64,000 nt of DNA from Symsagittifera roscoffensis (lineage: Eukaryota > Xenacoelomorpha > Acoela > Convolutidae), in the NCBI RefSeq assembly GCF_963678635.1, contig NC_087064.1, positions 63,295,548-63,359,547 on the forward strand. Direction: 5' to 3'. Position 1 is the stretch's first letter. Every line of letters starts with the position of its first letter. Shown here in pieces: positions 56,201 through 63,271 of the stretch. Under the pieces are notes generated by a model. That model made no database searches. It saw only the letters and a program-made list of their open reading frames with translations, and had not been told where the DNA came from. Made by a program: the position numbers and the translations under genes.

Positions 56201-58242
56201 ACCCAAACCACCGAGTTTACAGATTTCAACTAATTCTAATGAAATTTCCAAACTTACATATAGTTTGGACTGCAGGAAAAAATCTTGCATTACCAGACAC
56301 CTTAAGTCGAAATACACCACCTGAATTACTTACACGAAAAACAACAGTTGAAATACCCAAAAACATAAAATTCTACCTTGCAGAAAACGAAACATCACCC
56401 CGATTGGAATGCAAATATGCAGTAAAAACTGATATTGAACAATCACAAATAAATAGTTTACAACATTTCCCACTTTATTTAGATTGTCAAAATAATCATT
56501 ATGAAGTTGATTTACTTGGAACATCAACTTTCAAACCAATCCCATATTCTCAATGGATAAAAAATAACACCCAACAAAAACGAACAAAACAACACCCACC
56601 TAAGAAAGACCATTTTCCACTAATTGAAAAAGAAAATTTAACTGATAAAATAAATTTATCAGGACCACAAACAAATGATTCAAAATACACAATAAATCAA
56701 GTTTTTGACCTTCACGACCCACTTGATACAATACCCTTATCTAAATTAGAAATCGAAAACATTTTTCTCCCCCCAACAGAAACAATTACAATTTCAACAC
56801 TGAAACAATATCAAAACCTTGACCCAGTAATTCGACAACTGAAATCATGGCACAAATATAAAACTAAACCTATCAAAGCAGATTCAACCATTCTAGGAAA
56901 CAAAACACTCCTCCGATACTTTCGCAAATTTAACAACACAACAATTAACGAAAATACAGACCTTTTAGAGTATAACCTGAATGAATCTACAGTTCCATGT
57001 CTCCCTTTAAGTATGATTCTTATAGCTTTTGATATTTCACATACACAAAATATTAAAGGACACTCTGGATCAGAAAAAACATATTCAAATTTTATACAAA
57101 ACTTTTATTTCCCAAATGCACCAATTTGGATAAAAGTACTATGCAATGACTGTATAGTATGTCAACTAAATAAACCTTACCCAAATCAAAAACAAATAGC
57201 ACAAAAACAAGATTTCAAAGGACAAAGTTTGTACTTTAATCATCGTATCTCATTTGATACTAAAGGACCAATTTCACCCTCATCAGAAGGAAACTCCTAC
57301 ATTATGGTAATTGTTGACGCATTTACACATTATGTAGCACTTAACCCAGTACCACATTGTAACGCTTATTACGCTTACACAACACTCTATGAACACTGGA
57401 TAGCAAAATTCGGACTACCAGAAATTTTAGTTACAGACAACGGTACAGAATTCATAAATAATGAAATTATCACACTATGTCATTTATATAACATTAAACA
57501 CAAACCACGTACATCTCATGCACCTTGGACAAACGGCTTAGTCGAAGGTATGAACCGTTCATTACAAGAATATCTTAGATGTATCATCAACGGAAATGAT
57601 ACAAAATATACCGAATGGTCAGCAGATGTAAAATTATTTCCCTTAGCGTATAATTCACAAATTACGACAACTTTAGGAATGTCACCATACGAAATGGTTT
57701 TTAACCAAAAGCCACGCAAACCAATAATGTTTACAGCAAATTCTCATAAAAACGCACAAGGTTATTGTCAACCAAATAAAGACTCAATTTGTTATAACCT
57801 ACCTTTACATACACACGATGAAGATCATTTTCATCACCCACAAATTCTTAAACTAGCCTCCGGTACACACACCGAATGGATTCTAAATAGAGATAAAAAA
57901 CACAATGAAATTTATCAAAAAATAACAAAAAAGTTATTACAAAGACAAAACATTAATGAACAAATCAATTCACGTTTTACACCAGCCTCCGATTTAAAAA
58001 TTGGAACATTTGTTTTAATACCTAATTTTAATACTCAAAAAGGAATTTCTAAAAAATTACAACCCCTTCGAAAAGGACCATACCAAATAATTGCAAAACC
58101 CACTGATGTCAATTACCGACTCAAACAAAAAAGAAATCGTTCAACATCGAAACAACCTATTACCTTATTACCCAAAAGAATACGCACTCCGCGAATTAAC
58201 TCAATTATATTCTTTCACAGGATTAAAAATCATTCAAAATGA
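50296..58242 (+). CDS. Gag-Pol polyprotein of the giant Ty3/Gypsy-type element
   Basis: One uninterrupted frame of 2,648 codons. Residues 1-300: unknown N-terminal Gag domain. 300-590: Pro/Thr/Gln-rich. 598-790: capsid-like region (LMVFTGTDPEYSVEDYLNAV, LDGAAQKWFSVLPLE). 842-855: CCHC zinc knuckle C842, C845, H850, C855. About 910-1075: Asn/Tyr/Ser/Arg repeats. Protease DSGAES with D1229. RT: LDARYLNSLI, D1674 in TTADMNSAYNQMPL, YLDD at 1737-1740. RNase H: D1886 (CDASNFGIGAALLQ) to about 2000 (LPDTLSRN). Integrase: H2249, H2256, C2286, C2289; catalytic D2321, D2381, E2417 with the 35-residue spacing; then a GPYQII type C-terminal module. There is no stop or frameshift between Gag and Pol. Near residue 2610 homology moves to the next frame (see 58091-58510). 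All catalytic residues are present. Confidence 0.92.
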   Translation: MSSTHTPGEETPDDDEIFSFIVDADTDRGQHIFCQNLLVNLFEPGISPCKTEFPDVKIKRQIIDHYLKDICNITQQYGIYSIEFTSPNHNNRKYTIQTDDLDLEFSKVFSEYIKSIQYHNSQRANSIFTNEVFAIIYSYISILENEIPITNVSPTETSKHLRVRHEITLLSSYLNIIKENFTKDDVSQHTKHDLQKILAWFIIDYFTHNIDLIAQARKNFRPQNSNDDTAITEQSDYVWDPEWSHPAFISFPQSISSQAISTISYIRDYVRVIPLTIDATPLNYNTFLPDTQNNSLNSTVIHNENLNGTRNLTQQDIQTPSHFINEEIVHTTTTQQSISPIRPNLTTPRNTNPSQTQVTLQSTVKPSVAPKYSHMDYQTYRPMTIPSKTPKTFTKNNFADHNYNYTHPSKTYNQPQRNFNQYTRSRNWDNPMTQPNSINFQTNPPQDHSENYPFFQQNKNKKQTSYQMDYLSSDDDFLQPDIFAPNTQEYRRQRIQRTRTNHRNFSPQPIDAQHQQPIQQQNLINTQSFQPIQQQNPMTAHSYQASQMQNEIPLPYYLQQHEITRNQLSNFSQMPNAAESLQMTMNPYLMGGSSITSNKPLMVFTGTDPEYSVEDYLNAVTANLILNIGPEPINTPLHQNWIHRRTALIQTTLDGAAQKWFSVLPLEIKSNWKRFTQEFSKMFDSERNKQQQRVLCNEIRRLPNETIKQIAVRIETLVRKAYSLNTHDYKNTKMTEILMMTLTPQLRKIAIKKRASHPSSIREPDLDFRKLVDKLEQAEITMKLEETENLKLQYVNRIETTPTNINNIQESETDLVEKITEILNIYEKNPNFKGKPSFKKWCNYCRRYGHSISECRQKQQDNQNKPQKYKEPNKSFYQYMKKDQNLPNKTVHSNNSSGKPLPNNTNYTRNQSPYNSSYRGRSPERRNTNNSSQNHYNRPNSRNNYSRSNSNTQRFVSRSNSQSRNNYYPNNQSRNSSYNRNRNYSYNRNRSYSNNRNQNYSNNQSRNNSYNRSNYNRPNNNYQNRSRNNSQNRHSSYNNRYRNYSQSPHRNNNNYNNSNNRHRSSTPKHQRQINQVQSNPETTSDPPGIDDTVTDTLQLNQINCTSSDSESDTENTLSINMIKVENDYESVIYEQPFSSHIYENQSEFLQNYYTTPINSTPTTQETNEINITDQTNKNTKTKCLNTNHIYQNIQKEQPKEKIWTIPFLLESPRNKEFQPPDLEIDFLIDSGAESNIINIPTWNEIKTLHPKLTPLETSSKLATAQGSTLINYGKIQLFLLPTRTMEQSKILNKPFKQIFHITDIKYNIIGIPFISKYIPTINILNSKILIKDKYTKTKETSLTFFQRLNKQPPFFSKFYPIFNQQRKHLKPLSGNIYNFSIKQVHQYDKEQNKQKFYMSDFEFKPIHKFFKITISSIKYLKNSNSDVISLHVYNNTPYQVTLPLGLLGYCETNATISPIHEKAYRVNNILQLLDICQSTILNEELSINNIISNENRNTDYFTKTPYFKPTFNISNYTEDQQKFLTMFNFQHSQITQDEFEKLAKQLIKYSSVYATSKFDVGKISSSLHLPLKPDAVFKKQRASKVPIHLHDKVNRLLDILEQYNIISPVNKEEQPKGNTFINPVIILAKGESLKIVLDARYLNSLIDESKCNWPIEPIQVILTKINSKYFTTADMNSAYNQMPLDEQSRRLTQFVIGNQQYEFNRLFYGISIGPAAFSAFMSKIFRPLILKKNAITYLDDVFMQSQTKDEMFNVLEKYHQILQNENLKAAPDKSHFFLTRVKFLGHNIERKTITPLKSRIDAIQKLQPPTNKKKIQEFLGMLNFLSKYVYKMQLYLRPFYNILRQQNNFEWNTEHQTRFEEIKKLLTEQISNTIPDSNQPFYAMCDASNFGIGAALLQSHNGTNKMNLISANSRLFTQAELRLSTLMRECTAIIYTLTEYEFLILGSKHPTVLFTDHKPIIFLFTQKSNPNHRVYRFQLILMKFPNLHIVWTAGKNLALPDTLSRNTPPELLTRKTTVEIPKNIKFYLAENETSPRLECKYAVKTDIEQSQINSLQHFPLYLDCQNNHYEVDLLGTSTFKPIPYSQWIKNNTQQKRTKQHPPKKDHFPLIEKENLTDKINLSGPQTNDSKYTINQVFDLHDPLDTIPLSKLEIENIFLPPTETITISTLKQYQNLDPVIRQLKSWHKYKTKPIKADSTILGNKTLLRYFRKFNNTTINENTDLLEYNLNESTVPCLPLSMILIAFDISHTQNIKGHSGSEKTYSNFIQNFYFPNAPIWIKVLCNDCIVCQLNKPYPNQKQIAQKQDFKGQSLYFNHRISFDTKGPISPSSEGNSYIMVIVDAFTHYVALNPVPHCNAYYAYTTLYEHWIAKFGLPEILVTDNGTEFINNEIITLCHLYNIKHKPRTSHAPWTNGLVEGMNRSLQEYLRCIINGNDTKYTEWSADVKLFPLAYNSQITTTLGMSPYEMVFNQKPRKPIMFTANSHKNAQGYCQPNKDSICYNLPLHTHDEDHFHHPQILKLASGTHTEWILNRDKKHNEIYQKITKKLLQRQNINEQINSRFTPASDLKIGTFVLIPNFNTQKGISKKLQPLRKGPYQIIAKPTDVNYRLKQKRNRSTSKQPITLLPKRIRTPRINSIIFFHRIKNHSK
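53000..53515 (+). repeat. Asn/Tyr/Ser/Arg-rich coding repeat inside Gag-Pol
   Basis: Between zinc knuckle and protease the protein repeats short units such as SRNNSYNRN and NRNRSYSNN for about 160 residues. The DNA is a degenerate AATAGAAACTACTCC-type repeat. RS/YN-rich stretches of this kind bind RNA or condense in other proteins; that role here is inference. Confidence 0.7.
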
Positions 58243-58510
58243 ACCACATCTGAAAAACACAGAACAAAATGATAACCCCACCGAAAATCAAAACACAAAA
58301 CCAATCGCCACCAAAAACAATACACAAAACCATAAAGAATCCCCAAAACAAAGAAAAAATAGAAAAATGACCGAACAAATAATACCCCAAGAACAAATCG
58401 ACAAATCAGAAAATAGAAAAACAACAAGACTCCGAAATCAACCACGTAAAAACTATAAAATATTCATCCCCCAATCTAAAATTTTAAAGAAAGTGGAATT
58501 TCAAAAGTAA
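58091..58510 (+). CDS. C-terminal extension of integrase in the next frame
   Basis: This frame overlaps the last 152 bases of Gag-Pol and then runs on to TAA at 58508. Its EIVQHRNNLLPYYPKEYALR matches the usual end of the Gypsy integrase GPY/F module, whereas the overlapping last codons of Gag-Pol do not. The switch is near the A6 run at 58120-58125. The remainder is Lys/Asn/Gln-rich and basic. Either this copy has a one-base indel in the A run or the element shifts frame there. A separately translated protein from the internal ATG at 58108 is the third option. Confidence 0.65.
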   Translation: MQNPLMSITDSNKKEIVQHRNNLLPYYPKEYALRELTQLYSFTGLKIIQNEPHLKNTEQNDNPTENQNTKPIATKNNTQNHKESPKQRKNRKMTEQIIPQEQIDKSENRKTTRLRNQPRKNYKIFIPQSKILKKVEFQK

Positions 58511-59108
58511 TTTTAACATTATACTTCACAATCTTGAAACCTTCGAAACATTTTTCATTTACATTTTTCAAAATAACATGCTGACAAGTACGCAATAATT
58601 CTAGTTCAAAATAGACCAATAGGAATCATCCAATCCGTCACTTTCTCTAACTCAAACTAAGACCAATTAGACGAATCATATAGAACTCCAGGCACATCTA
58701 TAACTATAACTTTACGACCTCCAGGTCAAAAATAAGCAAACCACTCCAACTTGACAACTAAAATAAATATCACCATAATACCGTACCCCTCCCTTATCTA
58801 ATAACCCAAAGATCAACAATATTTCCCCAACTCAGACCACGAATACCCCCAAAGCAAATTTGTTAACTTAGCCTAAAGTAACAAAATGAACATTTTAATT
58901 AGCCTAAAGTATAAAAATCTCACCATACCCCGGATCATTTGACAAACAAAAATAAAGAAAAAGACGACCTCCCAGTCACCATAAAAATTGCCCCCAACAA
59001 TTTTTTACAGAACTCAACCCACTTGTCAAAAAACTAATAAATAATCCGACCACACTAGAAAATCGCCTCAAACAGCAAAAAATATTCGACCAAGAGATCA
59101 TTTCTTAA
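58511..59108 (+). other. Gap between pol and the 3' ORFs
   Basis: No long frame. TTAGCCTAAAGTA occurs twice (about 58867 and 58898). A strong splice acceptor candidate ends at 59010. This is the natural place for env-type mRNAs to begin their second exon. Confidence 0.5.
58993..59010 (+). promoter_or_regulatory. Splice acceptor candidate for the 3' ORFs
   Basis: CCCCCAACAATTTTTTACAG is the best pyrimidine tract plus AG in the gap after pol, about 100 bases before the first 3' ORF. Confidence 0.4.
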
Positions 59109-59339
59109 ATGCTCTTCTCTCAATCAGTTACTCAAATACTCATAAATCTTAAACATTTTTTTACAATACTTGAAACCTTTATAATATTTCTTTTTGATGT
59201 ACTTGAATCTTTTCTAATAATCCTAATCATTTTTTGTAACATTTTTTTAATTTTCTACACTATACTCGAACTATTCCTCCAACTTTCCAAAACCCTTGAT
59301 TACATCCACAGGTACGAGTCATATAACTTGTCTAAATGA
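59109..59339 (+). CDS. Small hydrophobic protein 1, 76 codons
   Basis: ATG 59109, TGA 59337-59339. Residues 18-58 are almost entirely hydrophobic (TFIIFLFDVLESFLIILIIF...), enough for two membrane passes. No family recognised. Its stop overlaps the start of the next ORF as ATGA. Small hydrophobic ORFs next to env in viruses can be viroporins or Env partners; that is only an analogy. Confidence 0.45.
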   Translation: MLFSQSVTQILINLKHFFTILETFIIFLFDVLESFLIILIIFCNIFLIFYTILELFLQLSKTLDYIHRYESYNLSK

Positions 59340-59524
59340 TACGAACAATTTTCAGTAGAACCGATATTTTTTTATTGTTTGTAATTTTCATAACATTTTT
59401 ATCATCCCTCATTTTGACAATATGTAAATGTATAAAGAAAGCAATCTTCACTTTTGCCCTAGCAACAATCCTTCTAATTCTTTTTTTGGAAGAATACTAT
59501 AATAAACATAAACCTTCCCACTAA
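59336..59524 (+). CDS. Small hydrophobic protein 2, 62 codons
   Basis: ATG 59336 overlaps the previous stop by four bases (ATGA). TAA at 59522-59524. Two hydrophobic segments (residues 12-31 and 35-50) separated by CKCIKKA. A short charged tail follows. No family recognised. Its T-rich composition differs from the A-rich neighbours because of its Phe/Leu/Ile codons. Confidence 0.45.
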   Translation: MIRTIFSRTDIFLLFVIFITFLSSLILTICKCIKKAIFTFALATILLILFLEEYYNKHKPSH

Positions 59525-59529
59525 AGTAA

Positions 59530-60666
59530 CAATTCAAAAATCCATCAAAAATTGCTACCCAACAGTCACAGAATCAGTCTTCACCGACATCATCCCAAGA
59601 TAACCAAACACCACCTTCAACTACTCAAAATCCTCAAACATCTACACGAATTTCTTTTCAAGACAATCCATACACTTTTGAAGAACGACATGCTCGTTTA
59701 TCAGAACCACTAGAACCAGTTCAACGACAAGCACCTTTAAGCGAACCAACATATAACCTATACCCAACACTACCACAAGAACTAAGTAGAATAAAAAATT
59801 CTAGTCAAAACCAAAATACAGTCGAAATAAATAGACAAATTATACATCCTCGACGAAACAGAAATCTTCAAACTCCACGAGTTCACTTTGATATACCTCA
59901 ATCCCCATCACAAAACACTCCAGAAAACACCATTGATACATTACCAGAAACCCCTACGATTCTTTCACAACGTAGCACCTCAAGCCTACCATCAGATTAC
60001 TTAGGTTCAACACCAACATCTGAGCAAATACGTGAAAATCCTTTCAACCCCACAAACCAAACATCACGATTCCCATATTGGACTACACATTCATTTACAC
60101 AAGGTGAACCAAATTTAGTCAATGACCCCATAGATATTTCTACGGATACAACAACATCCTCATCACTACCAGAAACATTATCACTACCATCAACACCATC
60201 AATAAGCCAGTTTTCACCACCACCCTTTAACTTAAATTTTCCAAATAATCTCGACGCCAGATATCGAGAACAATCAACAACAAATATTCCTTTAAGACTA
60301 GATTGGAATACATTTACAGCACCTCCACCACTATTTGGACAACATCAAGAAAGTAACCGCCTTCATAACTGGGCACTTAATAGATTACAATATCGCCAAG
60401 ATATTCACAACGATATCCGTGATCACAATATTCAAATACTCCAACAAAACAGTTTACAATTAAAGTTTGAAATCACAGTTAGGTTAAATAATATTACCCA
60501 ACATCCCTACCCATTAAATCCACCTAACATAACAGCTCAATCACTACCACCACCGTTTATAACTACTGAAGTAATATACAAATACGACAGATATACCAAA
60601 AACACAATTGGCTACATTACATTTTATAATCCATACTCAGGATTATCATACACATGTATATTCTAA
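59530..60666 (+). CDS. Pro/Ser/Thr-rich ORF with no ATG, 378 codons
   Basis: The frame is open from just after a TAA at 59527 to the TAA at 60664 and contains no in-frame ATG at all. The first two thirds are Pro/Ser/Thr/Gln-rich (NQSSPTSSQDNQTPPSTTQN), the last third more ordered (HNWALNRLQYRQDIHNDIRD, then LQLKFEITVRLNNIT and IGYITFYNPYSGLSYTCIF). Same A-rich codon use as Gag-Pol. The end overlaps the glycoprotein start by 13 bases. It must be entered by splicing (an acceptor-like CTACCCAACAG ends at 59565), a non-AUG start or a frameshift. No family recognised. Confidence 0.6.
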   Translation, partial: QFKNPSKIATQQSQNQSSPTSSQDNQTPPSTTQNPQTSTRISFQDNPYTFEERHARLSEPLEPVQRQAPLSEPTYNLYPTLPQELSRIKNSSQNQNTVEINRQIIHPRRNRNLQTPRVHFDIPQSPSQNTPENTIDTLPETPTILSQRSTSSLPSDYLGSTPTSEQIRENPFNPTNQTSRFPYWTTHSFTQGEPNLVNDPIDISTDTTTSSSLPETLSLPSTPSISQFSPPPFNLNFPNNLDARYREQSTTNIPLRLDWNTFTAPPPLFGQHQESNRLHNWALNRLQYRQDIHNDIRDHNIQILQQNSLQLKFEITVRLNNITQHPYPLNPPNITAQSLPPPFITTEVIYKYDRYTKNTIGYITFYNPYSGLSYTCIF

Positions 60667-62525
60667 AATTATTAATTTTTCTCCAACTCCTTTTTCTAGT
60701 AATCTCAAATCAAAACATTAACCCTTCCCCTCGTACAGGACCACAAGATTTATTAGTAACACATTACGATTGTGAAGAAAATGAACAAAAAACACTACAT
60801 AAATATGCAATAAATCAAGTATCACAATGTGAAACAGAACCACAAGCTATAGAAACCACAGATGTAATAGCAACACTCTATTCAAAAGCCCGAGCAACAA
60901 CAGTTACAGGTTATAAATTCACAGCAACATTTTCCGAAAAGAAAGTACATTGTTCACAAGTCTCGAACGGAAACAAAAACCGACTTGACCATGAATCATT
61001 CTATCAAAGTAATATAGAACGTCTTTTACATCTCAATCCCGACGATTGTAAAAATGAATTACTCAGACTAAACATCACACAAAATAAAAACTCCCAAAGA
61101 AAGTTAGTTAATTTTCAAGTTTTTCCAGACTCTGTACATCAATCACAACTTGAAAGACACCAAGGACATATAAAACTAGACGAAAAATACCCGTATAACG
61201 GCGCACACGGACGATTAACCTATGACCTACACGATAAACATTGGATACCACACATTGGTATAAATGACCCATCAAACTGCAAAGCAGACACAAAAAATAA
61301 AGGATACCAAGAAATAATGTTTTTTGATTGGAAAATACAACTCGAAAAAATACAACTAACACGAGATTTATCAGATAATACAATGATCTATCAAGGAATC
61401 CGATTACCTTGTAAAAATGATCAAGGTTATTGCGACCCTACAACGAGAACACAAGCAACAATTGTTTGGTTCCCCGAAGATACATGTACAACATTTCAAG
61501 TAGCAAAAATACACGCTCGTATGATAAAATTTCACGAAAAATATTTTATACAATCAATTCCATATGAACAAGTCCATCCATCACGAAAACTAAGTTCAAA
61601 TTTTAGAAACATAGACAATATAGAAAACAAATTGACACGTTTCCAAATATATCAAGAAACAGAACTTGCATGTAAATACAGGAATCCACTTCACAGAACA
61701 CAATATTCTGAAATATTAGTTGAATACGAAAAAGGATTCGACATGACCACTGGAAAAGTAAAAATCGACCCATATGCCACAGGTCATCCTCTAAACGAAG
61801 GAACATCCTATATACCAGTTAATTTTGAAAAAAGCAACGGACAACCTGGTGGACATCTAAAACCCCATGACACCAGAAGCACACGCTTACAAGAATTATC
61901 ACTAATGAATACTACATATTTCGGTAATATCCACTATGATATTCATTTAGATATGAAACTAGATTATACAATTAGCCGAATTTTTCAAGAAATGTCACTC
62001 TCCGAATTAGAAACACTACACCACCTATGCGAATTAGAACGAACACAAATATTACAATCACTTGCACTAGCAGTATTAAAAATACCCTATGCAGGATACC
62101 TATTATCTGGAAATAGATCAAATTTTTTAGACTATGAAGGAAACATCTTATGGTTTTATACTTGTACTAAAAAAGTATCACCACTATACGTTTTTGAAGA
62201 TAAACGATGTTATAAAAGAATCCCTATCTTTTATAAGAATAAAGTACATTTCGTGGATACACTTTCACGAAGAACCTATTTGTGGGATACCGCAGTCCCA
62301 TGTGGATCAGAAAACAGCCACAATGTAGTACAACTAAACCCTGATGAAAATAAATATTATCTTCTCACTCCATATCCCACATTAATGCAATCACTCAAAA
62401 AATTTTCACCAGAAAGCATTCGCGCTATTGCTCGAAACCCAAATATAGACTTACAATCAATAGGAATCTATTCAAAATCAGATATTCAACATCACATTAG
62501 AACACAACAGTTCCAAATTTATTAA
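60654..62525 (+). CDS. Envelope-type glycoprotein, 623 codons
   Basis: ATG 60654. Residues 1-19 are a signal peptide (MYILKLLIFLQLLFLVISN). The ectodomain has many spaced cysteines and N-glycosylation sites (LNITQ, NTTYF, NRSNF). The CELERTQILQSLALAVLKI and GYLLSGNRSNFLDYEG blocks and the Cys-Tyr-Lys-Arg-Ile-Pro-Ile-Phe segment resemble the glycoprotein family shared by chuviruses (Jingchuvirales) and several invertebrate LTR elements; this is recognition by eye, not a search. It would bind and fuse membranes in a particle. No transmembrane anchor is present before the TAA at 62523; the membrane part is in the next ORF, six bases on. Starts inside the end of the ATG-less ORF. Confidence 0.65.
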   Translation: MYILKLLIFLQLLFLVISNQNINPSPRTGPQDLLVTHYDCEENEQKTLHKYAINQVSQCETEPQAIETTDVIATLYSKARATTVTGYKFTATFSEKKVHCSQVSNGNKNRLDHESFYQSNIERLLHLNPDDCKNELLRLNITQNKNSQRKLVNFQVFPDSVHQSQLERHQGHIKLDEKYPYNGAHGRLTYDLHDKHWIPHIGINDPSNCKADTKNKGYQEIMFFDWKIQLEKIQLTRDLSDNTMIYQGIRLPCKNDQGYCDPTTRTQATIVWFPEDTCTTFQVAKIHARMIKFHEKYFIQSIPYEQVHPSRKLSSNFRNIDNIENKLTRFQIYQETELACKYRNPLHRTQYSEILVEYEKGFDMTTGKVKIDPYATGHPLNEGTSYIPVNFEKSNGQPGGHLKPHDTRSTRLQELSLMNTTYFGNIHYDIHLDMKLDYTISRIFQEMSLSELETLHHLCELERTQILQSLALAVLKIPYAGYLLSGNRSNFLDYEGNILWFYTCTKKVSPLYVFEDKRCYKRIPIFYKNKVHFVDTLSRRTYLWDTAVPCGSENSHNVVQLNPDENKYYLLTPYPTLMQSLKKFSPESIRAIARNPNIDLQSIGIYSKSDIQHHIRTQQFQIY

Positions 62526-62530
62526 CACAA

Positions 62531-63271
62531 ATGGACACTATACAAAGACAATCAATAGACCAAAATTTACGCAAACTTGCAGAAACCGCAGGATTTGCCG
62601 ATATCTACACGCAAGACTATAGCGGATATTTTAAAGACATTAAAGATTATATATATCTAAACGGTGAAAAATACCGTCCCCAAGATATATCACCAATTAA
62701 CATTTTTAGCTTTGTTACACTCAAAAATGAGATCCTCGATTTTCTAGGATGGCCCTACTACATCTTAGAAAAATTGACTATTTTATACGCAATGTTTAAC
62801 TTTATTGGATTTCTTTTCTCACTTTTAAAAGGAATCTACAACACATGTGCTATACACACACAAGTAAACAGACAAGCAAGCGTAGCACGCATACTCTTTG
62901 CAGGATTTTTTGGAATCTTTTCTACATCTATAAACAAAATTCTTTTAGACGCACAAATAAAAGAATATAACACAAAAATAACAACACGACAAAATACATA
63001 CGACGAAGAACATAACAATGTAGACATAACGCCAACGGCACCACAATTACCAGCCCTACCAAATAACCATCCACTATCCCTAGTCCCACGAAATTTTCGA
63101 AATTTAGCCATCACACATAATCCAAATTTTCGACTCACCACATCACAAAGTCCCATCCAACATATAATGACACACCAGTCACAAGATGATAATACTTATG
63201 AACAAATTATTGAACAACCCCATACCACCGCTTTTCAGTCTCAAAATAATCATTTTTTTAGCCCACGATGA
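62531..63271 (+). CDS. Membrane-anchored ORF after the glycoprotein, 246 codons
   Basis: ATG 62531 lies five bases after the glycoprotein stop, in the next frame. Residues 1-80 look like the stem of a fusion glycoprotein, 82-103 form a transmembrane helix (LTILYAMFNFIGFLFSLLK), 119-134 a second hydrophobic segment, and 150-246 a Pro/Gln/Asn-rich tail. The frame is open about ten codons before the ATG, so it could be the C-terminal part of the same glycoprotein separated by an indel, or a separately translated anchor subunit. Ends ATGA with the next ORF. Confidence 0.6.
   Translation: MDTIQRQSIDQNLRKLAETAGFADIYTQDYSGYFKDIKDYIYLNGEKYRPQDISPINIFSFVTLKNEILDFLGWPYYILEKLTILYAMFNFIGFLFSLLKGIYNTCAIHTQVNRQASVARILFAGFFGIFSTSINKILLDAQIKEYNTKITTRQNTYDEEHNNVDITPTAPQLPALPNNHPLSLVPRNFRNLAITHNPNFRLTTSQSPIQHIMTHQSQDDNTYEQIIEQPHTTAFQSQNNHFFSPR

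Noticed and set aside
51599-58445. Numerous minus-strand frames opposite Gag-Pol, some over 100 codons
   Set aside because: They are shadows: the A-rich, G-poor plus strand has few stop codons in reverse, and the products are low-complexity Val/Phe/Cys-rich.
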